Source of the DNA: Solea solea
Taxonomy: Eukaryota; Chordata; Actinopteri; Pleuronectiformes; Soleidae
Assembly (NCBI RefSeq): GCF_958295425.1
Contig: NC_081153.1
Location: forward strand, 9,379,395 to 9,443,394
Reading direction: 5' to 3'
DNA: 64,000 nt
Shown: in pieces, positions 33,690-46,942 of the stretch
Layout of the letters: each line of letters opens with the position of its first letter
Numbering within the stretch: the first letter of the stretch is position 1
Notes under the pieces: model-generated
The model's input: the letters and a program-made list of their open reading frames with translations, nothing else
Database searches by the model: none
Told to the model about the DNA's origin: nothing
Translations under genes and position numbers: made by a program

Positions 33690-35409
33690 AAGTAGAACTT
33701 AAATGTACTTCCTGGAATTGCAGAGGTTTACAAAAAACTAAGAAAATCAAACAGGTTATGAATAAGTCAAAAATTTGAACCATTTGCTATAGCTGTATGC
33801 ATGCCCACGGGAATAGTTGGAATAACAATTGGCCAGACAGAACATAAACTTTCCCTATATTCAGATGACGTTATCTTATTTCTCTCCCACCTTAACAAAA
33901 CAGTCCCTGCTCTTCTACAGTGAATAATATCATTTGGTGCCATCTGAGGGTTTCCAATTAATAACACTAAGTCCTCAGTTCTATTACTTAATGAAAAGAA
34001 AAGAAAAAATCCACTTACAGAAACTTTTAAATTTAAAATGTACATATTTAGGAATACACATTGGATCTAAACTAGATTGGATTGTAAAAATCAACTACAA
34101 ACCTTTGTTGGAAGAAATAACAAGTTCAATTAATAGGTGGGTTACCCTGCCTCTATCCTTGATTGGCAGAATAAATCTTATAAAAATGAATATACTCCCT
34201 AAAATATTGTATATATTTCAGAATGTTTCACTGCCTCCACCTGATGATTTTCTTCCAAAGATAAGAAGGTTATTCACAGAATTTATATGGGCTAATAACC
34301 GTGCCAGAGTTCGCTTATCACTCCTGTACTTACCATACAGTGAGGAGGGCCTAAACAGTCCAAATATAACCTGCTATTATTGGGCAGTACAACTAAGGAC
34401 CATCAAGTTTTACTTTGCAACAAGGGATAGTCCACAATGGACAGAAATGGGATTGGAGGATTAAAGTTTGTCTCTACCCCTGTACTTATATACTGATACA
34501 TTGTCGAATTTGATGAAACAAACTACTAATCCAATTGTTAAAAACCTGATAAAGGTGTGGTTTGAAGTGAAAAAATATATTAAAGAACCTAAAATACGGT
34601 GTCAGTACAGTCCTGTGTGGGGAAATCAACGCTTTACTGCAGGGAGAGCAGATGCTATATTTAGAACATGGGCATTAAAGGGATTAGAAAAGATTCAGGA
34701 CCTGTATTTGTCTAATTCAGATAATATGATGTCATTTGAAGAAATCAAAGATAAGTATGACAAAGATAAAAAATATTTTTTTAAAGCTTTTATCAGGACA
34801 AGTCAAAATGGTCTTATAACCAAACCCTTAACATCCACCTTAGAAAAATTGATGTCTAAGGATAGTTTAAGCAAAGGTGCTATTTCAGAGATGTATGATG
34901 TATTGATGTCTAACTCGTCGGAAAATTCAGATTGTAAAAAAACTTATGGAGTAAAGACCTGGGAAAAGAGATCTCTCCAGAGGACTGGGGATCAATATGC
35001 ACAAAGGCTCACTCCCAATCAGTCAATCAGAAAAGGGGACGCTATTCCACTGCGTGTGGGAATGCAGTAAGGTCAAAGCTTTTTGGGAAGAAATTAAAAA
35101 AGCAATAGAAAAGATTATTTCAAAAGATCTCGTGATAAGCCCAGTTTTCGTTATTTTCGACTTTACCCCAAGAGTGAACAAACTATGATAGACTTGTGTC
35201 TTCTACATGCAAAAAAATCAATTGCATTATTTTGGAAGAAGTCCAGCATTCCAAGCGTCACACATTGGGTCAGGCAAATGTTAATTACTTTTCCTTTGGA
35301 AAAAATAACATATGTACAAAGAGGGAAACAAGAACTTTTTGAGAAGGTTTGGGGACCATTCGAGTGGTTTGTGAAAGGTGTGGAGCGAGTGGACGCAGAG
35401 GAGGTTTGA
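33690..35409 (+). pseudogene. L1 ORF2 remnant (endonuclease start, RT end and C-terminus)
   Basis: KCTSWNCRGLQKTKK is an AP-endonuclease N-terminal motif. About 70 bases later comes SLYSDDVILFLSHL, the RT active-site box, so most of the endonuclease and RT fingers/palm were lost. Downstream frames carry LKCTYLGIHIGSKLDWI, RWVTLPLSLIGRINLIKMNI and the Trp-rich C-terminal region (VWGNQRF, FHCVWECSKVKAFWEEI), with stops at 34462 and later frameshifts. Confidence 0.72.
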
Positions 35410-35948
35410 GTCCGGGTCAATGTAAACCTCTTAATGACGCTAAAGAGCATATATATTGTGATAAGATGATTTTAAATGAGATTGAATAGACAATAATTTG
35501 TTGCACTATTTTTGTACCATACGAGTGTTGCTATCTTAGAGGTTATTTTTTTTTTATTATTATTTATTTATTTTTCTTTTGTATCTTGTATTAATTGTTT
35601 AATTTCTCCCTTGAATTGTCTGTCTGAAGTTATGTTTATACCACCTGTGTCTCAGTGTAGTCTGAATGGCTGTTCACTTTTGGGAGTCTGTAACTGTACA
35701 CTGTACACACGTGTCTTGAGCAATATGTTAATGAACATATTGTTAAAAAAATAATATACTAATAATAATTTTAAATGTTTAACCTCAGATTTATGAAACA
35801 CTACAAGGAGTTTTCTGTCCATAAAGAAGATCAAATGAACGGCTTTCTTAAAGTGACATGAACATTTTTGTCACCATAAACATTTTGGTCATAATACCCA
35901 GCTCTAACTGTCTCACCAGTCTGAATCATCGCAGTTTTATGTCTGAAT

Positions 35949-36139
35949 TGTTATTCGTAATAAACGCGACGTTTATTGCTCAGAATACGTTTATTCAGCG
36001 TACAACCAGAACTCCACTTGTCCGCTAACGTCAACACTCCAACGCACCAACACGCCCACTGCGCATGCGCTAACACGTACACACTTTGAGGCACCTCGTG
36101 CCATAAAGAGCATTGCTGTGGGAAAACAACATGTTAACA
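35949..36139 (-). repeat. copia 3' LTR (left copy)
   Basis: 191 bases, TGTTATTCG to ATGTTAACA on the plus strand. Differs from the right LTR by scattered substitutions and small indels. Confidence 0.85.
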
Positions 36140-36319
36140 ATCTCACTGTACTATAAACAAAAAGAAAAGAAGATATAAATAAAAATATTGTACATATGAA
36201 ACTTACACAACAAAGGTGAAAAGTGGCTACAGTGTGAAACAAAATAGTTGGTGCATATGCAATAAAAATGTTCAGTGCTTTGAAATAGTTGAATGTCCAC
36301 AGTCTTTAATTCAGTGCTT

Positions 36320-37984
36320 TCAGTAGCACCACAGACCTTCACTGAGTGCTTTCAATAGCACCAGAGCAGACGCTCTCTTTTTGGTAAGACAGTCAGTGAG
36401 CTGAGATTTAGTGTCTGACCAGAGTACCTTCGTTATCCTTTTACTCTGTATGAGCTCCTTAATGCTGCTTATTTCCAGCTGGAGTCTTTTTTCAGTGACC
36501 TGTCGTGTTGACTTGAGGGCATCAAACAGACAGTGATTGTCCGTTACACAGACCAAAGGAGGACCATTCAATTCAGCATTTCCACTGGTGAGCTCAGAGA
36601 AGAGGGTAGCCAGAAATAAAGCATTGTCTATTCCATCTGACAGGGCCAGAGTTTCTCCTGCCAGAGGACTCCTCACCACCCGTCTAATTCTAAATCTCTT
36701 AGACTGCCAACAGAGAGGAGAAAACGTCCCTCCTTCTCCTGTGAGACCAGTCAAAGTTCCCCCCTGTGTGCCCCCATCAGGAAGATTACCAAGGGAAGCA
36801 TCACTGAAAAGGATCACATTCAGAGCATCACTGTTTCCCAAATGCTGAAACCTGAGAGTCACTTTTTCAGATTGAACTTTCCTAATGACCCTTTCCTCAT
36901 TTGTCTCGTGAATAGACTGGACCGTGGCACCTTTTCTATTTGACGCTGAGCTGCTTGCATCAAACATAATGTCTGGTCTGGTTTGTTTTGCAACCCATAG
37001 TATCCGTCCTACTTTTGACCTAAGATGCTCTTTTTCAGTCTCATTTGGAGAGGCATCTCTTTGCACTGCACGTGCTGCTTGCAGGTGAATAATAGGCTGT
37101 AAGTTTTCAACGTAACTCTGCTGATGTATATGAACTACACCATTAACAGTCACAAAGTCCATTCCCACATAGCAGAAGTGTTCATGCTCCTCGCGTCCAA
37201 CATGGAATGCAGACTTTAGTTTAGCCATCACATCTACTGAGAAGTTTTGTGAGCCTGCCCAAAGAAAATCATCAACATGACATGCAAGCAATCCAGTTAC
37301 TTTATACTGTTCATCCAGCCAATGAAATACAGCTGGATCTACTTGAGACATTTTACCACCTGTACTCCTGCCATGATTTCTTTCACCTTGTTGTACAATA
37401 CAGTGATGCATCAGCAAGGCCATAAACACGTTTGTTAAGTTTCCAAAGAATATTTCTCTTTCCTAGATTTCACAGACATAGATTTCTCTAGACAACTGCA
37501 TGCCTTGTAAGAAAGCAGATTTGATGTCCATAGAACGAACTTGCCACTCGTTTTGACAGATAACTGCTAATAATAGCCCAAGAGATTCAGAAGCACAGGT
37601 TGGGGAATCTTTCTGCAGCTTGTGAACGTTAGGCTCTTCAAAACCTCTGGCTACAAGTCGTGCTTTGGGCACAATACCATTGGGAGTTTCTTTGAGACTA
37701 CAGACCCATCTGGTGGAGACACACTTTTGACCTGCATCATCAACTTGCTCCAAAACATTGTTTTTGTGCCAGTTCATTATTTCATCCTGTTTGGCTGCAA
37801 CAAATGAAATGTCTTTTGTTATGAGAACATCAGTCTCACCATCAGTTGATTCAATGTTCAGATTATCAACGCATGACGTGTCAAGTGACTCCTTTTGCCC
37901 ATCACTGCCATCAGGGTTGACCTGCTGTAGATTAAACCAGTTGTTGTGTTTTCCAGATTGTGGCTCTCTGTAGACCACTATCAT
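36320..37984 (-). pseudogene. copia reverse transcriptase and RNase H remnant
   Basis: Minus-strand frames: EIMNWHKNNVLEQVDDAG, TRWVCSLKETPNGIVPKARL and RSMDIKSAFLQG (first RT motifs, 37463-37984), then a stop and frameshift near 37450. Next come GLLACHVDDFLWAG (HVDD catalytic box), YVGMDFVTVNGVVHIHQQ, RILWVAKQTRPDIMFDAS, and RNase H (ILFSDASLGN, AGETLALSDGIDNALFL, VTDNHCLFDAL) to the end at 36320. The last 369 residues are one open frame. Confidence 0.82.
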
Positions 37985-38206
37985 CCTGTCGCTGTGTGTG
38001 TGTTTTCTTCACTGTCTGAGCTTTCTGCTCCATTGTTTAAGCTGTTGTTTTCACTTAATGTCTCGCTGTTGTCTTGTATAGTTTGCTTATCCTGAGATTC
38101 CTGATCCTGTGCGTTTAACTTAGAAAGCCTGTGTAGCAGCATGGATGTGCTCCATCTCATGCACTATGACAGCCTTAATTTGAACACCAATGGTAGCTAT
38201 GCATTG

Positions 38207-39841
<1,635 letters not shown>

Positions 39842-40168
39842 TGCATTGATGCACTCTAACAAGAATCCCCCCCCATGTCTTCCAAACACAACAGCTCCAA
39901 CCTGACCAATGACTACCCCTGGACCCTTCCATTCAGGACAGTCTTTTGTAATATACCTTGTCTCCTGTCCACATACATGTCATCTGTCGCCTGAGTTGCT
40001 TACGTAGTGCCCTTCTTATCCGCTCAGAAGACTCTGCTTCTGTGAATGCTTTCCTAGAAGCATGTAGGGCTGAAATGTGTTCTCCTACTCTAGCACTCAC
40101 AATAGTACCTTCTAGAGCAGGTAGTTTATCAACTCATACAGAAGGAAGGTTAGGATTCTGTCCAAACA

Positions 40169-40833
40169 CTAACTGGTATGGGCTGTAGCCATGAGGGCCC
40201 AGTCAAGGGCAGTGTGCCAGTGTTTGACCTTCAGGATGATCTCGGTGAGTGTTTGATTATGACTCTCGAGTAGTCCGTGGCTCCAGGGACTGTATCCTGC
40301 TGTTGTTCTTGTCTCCATGTTAAAGTTTTCAGCCGTGTCTTTGATCTCTTGATTGTTGAATTCTCCACCATTGTCACTGTACAGCCTCCGAGGGGCTCCA
40401 TGGACACTTCCATCCATGTGTGAATGAAGGAGTTGACAATATCAGACGACTTGTTTGTCCTTGCGATGTTTCCAGCGCTGAGATGTGTGAAGTGGTCCAT
40501 TATGTGAAGATTACATTACATTACATTACATGTCATTTAGCAGACGCTTTTATCCAAAGCGACTTACAATAGATCCACTGCTACTGTCTCGTTATATTCC
40601 GAAGCTAAAGGCATCCCCACAGCGGGCTTTGGCTTTGTCCTTCTGTACTTCTGGCATATTTCACCGTCATATACTATTTGTTGTGAAATAGTAAAACATT
40701 CTTTGTCCTTGTTTCCTGAACTGTGAATGAGCCTCTGTAGCCTTTCTGCCGACGCATGACCAAACTGTTGGTGGAGCTTCAGAAGGGCTTCACGTTTTTC
40801 ATCTGTTAGTCTCTTTGTCTCTGATGTGGACAC
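40169..40833 (-). pseudogene. copia integrase remnant
   Basis: KLHQQFGHASAERLQRLIHS is the zinc-binding N-terminal domain; ETVAVDLL precedes the catalytic core. After the short insert, the core shows MDHFTHLS, and in another frame YSDNGGEFNNQEI and HGLLESHNQTLTE, the second Asp and Glu of the DDE triad. Broken by the 65-bp insert and at least one frameshift. Confidence 0.75.
40507..40571. repeat. Short teleost interspersed repeat within copia integrase
   Basis: (ATTAC)n followed by CATTTAGCAGACGCTTTTAT and CCAAAGCGACTTACAA, a motif I recognise as very common in fish genomes. It sits between two integrase coding segments. Confidence 0.6.
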
Positions 40834-40979
40834 AGTAATGTCCAGAACTAGTGAATTCGAGGGGTATGGATTGTTTGAACATCACTGCACTGTCCTTTTC
40901 CATGTCCAAAATGGTCCCTGCCTTTTTTAGGGATGTTTTACTCAGCAGGAGTAGGATGTCAACCTTGACAACTTCAGTT

Positions 40980-42019
40980 TCAATTTGACATTTTGTCAGT
41001 CCTATTTGAGCTGGTAGTTTCACATTTCTTGTGGAGTACACCAAATTCCCATCTCCAAAGCGAAAAGGAACTGCAACTGGAAGTTTGTGTTTGCATCAAC
41101 CGGTTCACTTGATCTTGGGTGAGGTCATCAATATAGTTTTCCAGCCATTTCTCCCCACACACAGTACAGGTACATGCAGTATCAATAATCGCTGATCCCA
41201 ATGATTCAGTCATGAATATTTCTGCGTCTGACATGGAGGCCTCTGTAAACAATGTCATGTTGCATTCATCTATATGTGCATCTTTAGTTACTTTTACGTG
41301 TTCAGTTTTCTTGTGAGGACAATCTTTAGCCCAATGAAATGTGCACTGGCAAAAAGCACATGTGGATCTCTTACCAAACTTATCCAGTGGATTAGTCCCT
41401 GGTAATGGCTGCTTTGGTTGCCCACTTTGCAACGTCGTATTCCATTTTCCTCTTGCTTGTGGTCTTTGGTGTGTGAAAAATGCCACGTCCCGGTTCATTT
41501 GTATTCCGTTTGATGAGCTTGTCGATTTTCCTCTGAAAATCCTCCTTTGGAGCCGATTTCACGGAGGAGAGCGTCAACTCGGTGCAGGCCGTCAATGCTA
41601 GTTGTCTGCTTTTCTCGTCGAGGTGGGCCGTGTCTCATAGCTTAAAGGCTAGCACCGCATCAGGAAGCGTCATATTATACTTTTTCACCCGGTTGTATCG
41701 CTGTTCAAAGTCAATGATGTAGTCCGCCATGGAAACGGGGTGAACCTTCGTAATTCCATCAAAATAGGAATAGGCTTCATGTGCGCGATCTTTTTCCTCC
41801 TTTAGGAACACGCCGTCCAGCCTTGTGAGTAACGTTGTCATGCCGTTATCATTGTCCAAATCTTCCGCAGGTATTTCCTTCAAGCCCCAAAGCGACAGAA
41901 AGGGCTTGTTTCTTTTTGTCGAGCTCGGTAACCCGCGTCCAGATATTAACTTCATTTTTCCAACACTCGTATGGTCTGGCTTCATCAAACTTCGGTGGGA
42001 CTTTGTAACTAGATGCCAT
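40980..42019 (-). pseudogene. copia gag and protease remnant
   Basis: A start codon at 42019 opens MASSYKVPPKFDEARPYECW. After an early frameshift, LKEIPAEDLDNDNGMTTLL and YFDGITKVHPVSMADYIIDF follow, with a stop near 41640. Then a basic segment, the knuckle CAFCQCTFHWAKDC (about 41330-41375), and the protease-like AIIDTACTCTVCGEKWL. Confidence 0.72.
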
Positions 42020-42024
42020 TCTGA

Positions 42025-42041
42025 ACCATACTCTGCTACCA
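42025..42041 (-). promoter_or_regulatory. copia primer binding site, initiator tRNA-Met type
   Basis: On the minus strand TGGTAGCAGAGTATGGT directly follows the 5' LTR. It differs at one base from the complement of the vertebrate initiator tRNA-Met 3' end (recalled), the usual copia primer. Confidence 0.7.
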
Positions 42042-42042
42042 A

Positions 42043-42236
42043 TGTCATTCGTGATAAACGGGACGTTTATTGCTCAGAAACGTTTATTCAGCGTACAACC
42101 AGAACTCCACTTGTCCGCTAACGTCAACACGCACCATCACGCACCATCACGCCTACTGCACACGCGCTAACACATACACACTTTGAGGCACCTCGTGCCG
42201 TAAAGAGCATTGCTGTGGGAAAACAACGTGTTAACA
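42043..42236 (-). repeat. copia 5' LTR (right copy)
   Basis: 194 bases, TGTCATTCG to GTGTTAACA. It contains a small duplication (CACGCACCAT twice) not in the left LTR. Confidence 0.85.
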
Positions 42237-42313
42237 TAAATGACAATGTGTATTTATGAAATCTGTCTTTTTTCAAATATTCATCATCATTTAATGTTGT
42301 TTTCTTTCTGTAG

Positions 42314-43400
42314 GTTCACGGAATCATTTCATCCACTGGAACAAGGAGTGATGTCACCAAAGGGAAATATTGATTGTCAGTCTCATCAGAAATCACTGAT
42401 TGATCAACAAACAAACAACACTTATTCACAAAGTGGCAACATTTGAAAACATCAATGACAAATCTTCATCATTGTCAACACTTATTTCACAGTAAATACA
42501 AAGGAATCTGGTGAAATGTTGGCATTAAATCTGTCAATCAAATCAGGAGTTTTTCTCAAGTCAAACACAATGTTGACAACAATGAAAGCATCACAACTCT
42601 GTTTGCACACAAACACATTCTTGAAATCTTTGTGTGATCGTCCAAAACAAATCCACACATAGTTCCACTTTCATATTCCTGGTGTTGGGTATCGTCATGG
42701 AAACCATGAGAAATAACACAACTCTAAATACACATTGACTATATAGACTTTCTTTTCATTCTCTGGTTGTGTAAAATCACTGGGGACAACAGTGTAAGTC
42801 CATCAGCGTCGTTCAATCACACATTTACAACGTGGTATAGAGACTGTAGATTAGCTGCAGGTGTCATTGTGCTTTTATTTGTGGCACAATGTTTTGCCTC
42901 TTTACTCAACAAGATAGAAAATGATTGGACACATTTCCACCTGGTTTGTGTTGCATCTCTAAACTCACTGTTAGTTCCATTTGCAGAAAATCTCTTTCTT
43001 CACTATATACACGATGCCACATGTTAATAATAATAATCACATATTCAGTGATGTATCGGCTGTAGATCCAAGACACCAACACACATTAAACAATAAGCAT
43101 CAGTGCTCATCTGATTTTCCACTTGTGTAAATATGTAAATATTTCAGGCTCAGAGTTATTAATGTTTCTTTCTTTCATGATGTTTTGATTATATATCACT
43201 TAATATGAAACAAGCTTGTTCATGAAATGAGATTTGTGGGATTTTTGAAGCTCGTCGACACACTGATGTTTCAGCTTTGGCTTCTTAAACATTTTGAAGA
43301 TGTGTTTAAAGAAATGAAGTTGCACTGTTGTTTCTTTCCTTTTGTACTTCTACCTTGCTTTTCAAAATTCAATAAAGGCCCTGATTTGTTCAAATGTCTA
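42314..43400 (+). other. Copy B 3' UTR exon 8
   Basis: Acceptor CTTTCTGTAG before 42314, colinear with copy A exon 8. Here the exon 7-exon 8 intron is about 10 kb because of L1 and copia insertions; in copy A it is 284 bases. The last ORF-like stretches are shared noncoding sequence. Confidence 0.65.
43371..43376 (+). promoter_or_regulatory. Poly(A) signal of copy B
   Basis: AATAAA followed by a T/G-rich stretch, colinear with 11682 in copy A. Confidence 0.6.
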
Positions 43401-44120
43401 CACTCTGTGTTTTTGCTCATGTACAAAGACTTTGTGTAGCCACAGTTCTACATCACACTCTTAGAGCAGGCTCTGTAAACTCTGCTGCTCCTCTGCAGTG
43501 GCTCCTTGTAGCTTTGGAAAGAAGGAAATTCATTCTGTTATTTCTGTGTCATTTTAGTTCTACATTCACAGGAAACTCTTCATTTGCTTTATTTTTCCCC
43601 CCCAAATCATTTATTGTTAACTGTTTTTTACTGCCACACAGTGTTTCCCAAACTTTCTATATTAGAATCTAAATCAGGACAAGAACTCATTTACACCTAA
43701 TATCAAACTTGAACTCACATGTGTGGTAAATGAATTTCCCCTTCATTTTGTACACGTTATTGTAAATCGTGTACGCATAAATCCTAATGAACATGTCGGG
43801 AAATAGTTTGATCTAAAATAACCACTGTGCTCTAGTTTGTGCAATCCGGCAATACAGGGGTGTAGTGGCGCCTTTACGCCACAAGAGGGAGTGTCCCCTC
43901 AAATGAGCAACTGTGTCAAGGGTAAACACAGCCGATGCACACAGTGTGTAACCTGCATCCGGCTGGACAGAAGCGTAACAATGCGTATTGCCATGTGTAT
44001 TTTCAGACTGTCCAGTAAAGAATGTGCGTCTTTATTGAAGTGTGCAACAACATTTGGTGTCAGAAGTGGGATCAGCGGTGCTACGGAGAAGCAGTGTGAG
44101 ATCGCAGACCAAACGCAACT

Positions 44121-44284
44121 ATGGAGCTGGAGCGACTGCAAGATCAACTGAATGAGATCCTGGTGCAGTTCAAATTTGAGCAGCTACAAGAGGTGTGTTT
44201 GCAAGCTAAGATTTCCACTGAAAAACAGACCAAAAAGCACACGCTGATCAGAGCAATACATGAAGCCTTGGATAGAGAAGCTAT
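44121..44284 (+). pseudogene. gypsy gag N-terminal fragment, copy 2
   Basis: MELERLQDQLNEILVQFKFE, as at 13725, with one visible change (HEALDREAI for HEAVDREAI). Cut at the same (TTTG)n LINE tail. Confidence 0.6.
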
Positions 44285-45528
44285 CGTTTGTTTGTTTGTT
44301 TGTTTGTTTGTTTGTTTGTTCCATTGATTGTCCACAATGTGGAAATGTGTCTTTTGGTCTCATACAAACAACAAGCAGGACGGCAACAACAACACTTACA
44401 CTCAAACATCTTCAGGGCAAAAAGCAGGACAGCAGTGGCAGTTACATTAAAAAGGCATCAACGGGACATGGTGTTCAGTGCTCCAATGGCATTGGGGATG
44501 AAGGGATTTTTAAAGATATTACGATTTGCCCTTGGTACTTTACAACGTCTACCAGAGGGAAGAAGTTCAAACTCCCTATTAAGTGGATGAGAGGGATCGT
44601 TTGCTATTTTGACAGCTTTTTTCCTCAGCACTTCCTCATACACACAACTTAATGGTTTCTGTCTCATACCTATGATTTTTCAGGCTATATTTACTATTCT
44701 CTGCAGCTTGCTTCTTCCTTTTATGTTTAGATTAGCGTACCACATTGCCATGTTCAAAGTTAAGATGCCCTCCATCAGGTTCTTCTAAACTGTTTCCATA
44801 ATATGCTTGCTCACTCCAAAGGGGTTGAGCTTACGTAGTAAGTGGAGACGCTGATTACAGGTTTAAAGAATGTAGTCAGTGTTTTCACTGACATTTAGGT
44901 TGCAATCAATATATGTACCTAAATATTTGAACTTGTTTACTACCTCTACAATTTGTCCCTTAATTATAAGGGGGCTGCACAGGGTCCTTTTCATGAAAGA
45001 CAAGTTCCTGTGTTCTTGTTACATTGATCTGTAAGAAGCTTTCATGGCACCACTTCAGGAGAGATGACACATGTCTCTGTATACGTCCTCTCCCACTGTC
45101 CCCCTTCTCCAATAAGGCAACCAGGGCCATATCATCCGCATACTTCAACAAACCAAACTTTTCCAGATCTAATTGGAATTCCTTTGTGTATATGGAGAAA
45201 AGTCATGGGGATAAAATAGTCCCCTGCGGGGCACCAGTGTTAAGCACAATGATGTCGGACCGAGTGTTATTGACCAGAACCTGTTGAGGGCGGTCAGAGA
45301 GGAAGTCCCTAACAAGGTGGATGATACCACCGTTTACTCCTATATCAGTAAGTCTCTGCAGCAGGATGTCAATCTGCATGCTGTTAAAAGCAGAAGTGAA
45401 ATCGATAAACAGGGCCCTAGCAAGATGGGAGGGGACTTGAAGGTGCTTTGACAGGGTGTGGAACATACTGACAGTTGCGTCATCAGTTCCCCTCTGACGT
45501 TTATAAGCACACTGGAGACGATCTAAGC
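44285..45528 (-). mobile_element. Truncated CR1/L2/Rex-like LINE, minus strand, copy 2
   Basis: Better preserved than copy 1: the frame 45203-45568 runs DRLQCAYKRQRGTDDATV, ALFIDFTSAFNSMQIDIL, VRDFLSDRPQQVLV and NTGAPQGTILSP, and the next frame has MLKYADDMALVALLEKGD (YADD at 45131-45142). Tail (CAAA)n at 44289-44321. Ends at the hAT boundary. Confidence 0.77.
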
Positions 45529-46942
45529 CAGGGGTGTCAAACGTACGGCCTGCGGGATAAATCTGCATTATTGAAAAAAATAAGAATAAACTTCATTTTC
45601 TTTAAAATCTGCAGTTCCTATATTGTCCGCTAGTGGCGCTGTGTTTTAGTCAGTTCTATCGCTTTACCCGCTTTTTCTGTTGACCCTGGCAACCTCTTCA
45701 GTGAAATGTCTTTGTCAAAAAAGAGAAAAGTGGACACAGAGTGTCGGATTTTTCAAGAAAAATGGACCTCTTCCTATATGTTCACGGAGGTGAATGGGAA
45801 ACCCGTGTGCCTGGTGTGCATGAGTCCATTCACAGTCAGAGCTTCTGATGTGACCGTTGACATGCAACTTGAAATCATTGATTTGCAGTGTGATGTAGAA
45901 TTGAAGGACAAATTTGCTTCTGTGGGCTTGGACACATTTTACAAGTATCTCCAACCAGGCTATCCTAAATTGACAGCACTGGCTGCAAAAATGTTGTCCA
46001 TGTATGGGACTACCTACCTTTGTGAGCAGGTTTTCTCAGTAATGAACATTAATAAAACGAAGCTGCGCTCAAAGCTCACACATAAGCACTTAAATGAGAT
46101 TCTGAAAGTGGCTGCTACTCGGGACATGATGCCTGATATTAATGCACTTGTGCAGGCTAAACGATGCCAAGTTTCAGGGGCAAATACTGAGCTAAAGACT
46201 AAATCTTATGGAATGCTCCTGTCAACATTGCACTATAAAAATAAACAGCTGTGAATATTTGCTGTTGTAATTGCTGTGAAAGTCAGTGCTAGTCAGTAAC
46301 AGATTTACAACAGAAGAGTTTTGTTGAGTAAAAAACTATTTCTTATGCATGCCATATATGTTATGTATGTTGTATGTTTTTTTTACATGTATACATGTTA
46401 TGCATTAACAAGGAAGGGGACAAATTGACTTTATCAAATGTCTGTTTAAAACAGCTGCCACTTAAGATTTCAAGTGTGTGGAGTCAGTTCATGTGTTCAG
46501 AATTGCTTCCCAGATGTGGAAAATGGATTTTAAATCATTTATACATTTTGACGTGTTTGATGTATTTTAACATGCAGGACAGTGTTTTAACTTCCAATAA
46601 ATAAAACTGTCAATAAATGTTTTGCAACATTGTACAATCACTGTGATCAGTTTTTATGCATAATGCACTTAAATAAATGTTAAACTGGGTGAAAGTGTTG
46701 TTGAAATTGCACATACTTTTCTTAGAAACTCTTAGGTTGTTCATAATATATTTAGTAAAAGGACAATTCATTGCATATAAAGATTTTTATAATTTACTTC
46801 TTCTTCTTTGCACTAATACAAAGAAAAAAGTGGACTTATTGTTAGTTCTATGTCATTTTGGAATGAGTTTACTGGTCTGGCCCCCTTGAGATCCGATTAA
46901 GTTGTATGCGGCCCCCAGACCAGAATGAGTTTGACACCCCTG
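45529..46942 (+). mobile_element. Internally deleted hAT element, copy 2
   Basis: Same ends and same inverted flanks (ATCTAAGC / GCTTAGAG) as 15130-16536, so duplicated rather than independently inserted. Confidence 0.78.
45706..46254 (+). CDS. Deleted hAT transposase, intact 182-residue ORF
   Basis: MSLSKKRKVDTECRIFQEKW opens a basic N-terminus and a partial zinc-finger-like segment (KPVCLVCMSPFTVRASD). It then joins IIDLQCDVELKDKFASVGLD and the C-terminal hAT dimerisation region (LSMYGTTYLCEQVFSVMNIN, KLTHKHLNEILKVAA). The catalytic DDE middle is absent. The ORF ends at TGA 46252. Full hAT transposases are about three to four times longer. Host promoter and expression unknown. It could be a chance-preserved relic. 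Confidence 0.6.
   Translation: MSLSKKRKVDTECRIFQEKWTSSYMFTEVNGKPVCLVCMSPFTVRASDVTVDMQLEIIDLQCDVELKDKFASVGLDTFYKYLQPGYPKLTALAAKMLSMYGTTYLCEQVFSVMNINKTKLRSKLTHKHLNEILKVAATRDMMPDINALVQAKRCQVSGANTELKTKSYGMLLSTLHYKNKQL

Larger units (their letters stand above)
32404..35766 (+). mobile_element. L1-like non-LTR retrotransposon with internal deletion
   Basis: Flanked by AACTTTAAATG (32393-32403) and AATTTTAAATG (35767-35777), an 11-bp target duplication with one mismatch. The uninterrupted counterpart is in copy A near 9922. ORF1 remnant at 32728-33278; ORF2 endonuclease start TSWNCRGLQK near 33707; RT catalytic YSDD near 33860; ORF2 C-terminal part 33934-35409. The middle of ORF2 is missing. It lies in the 3' UTR intron of copy B in the sense direction. 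Confidence 0.8.
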
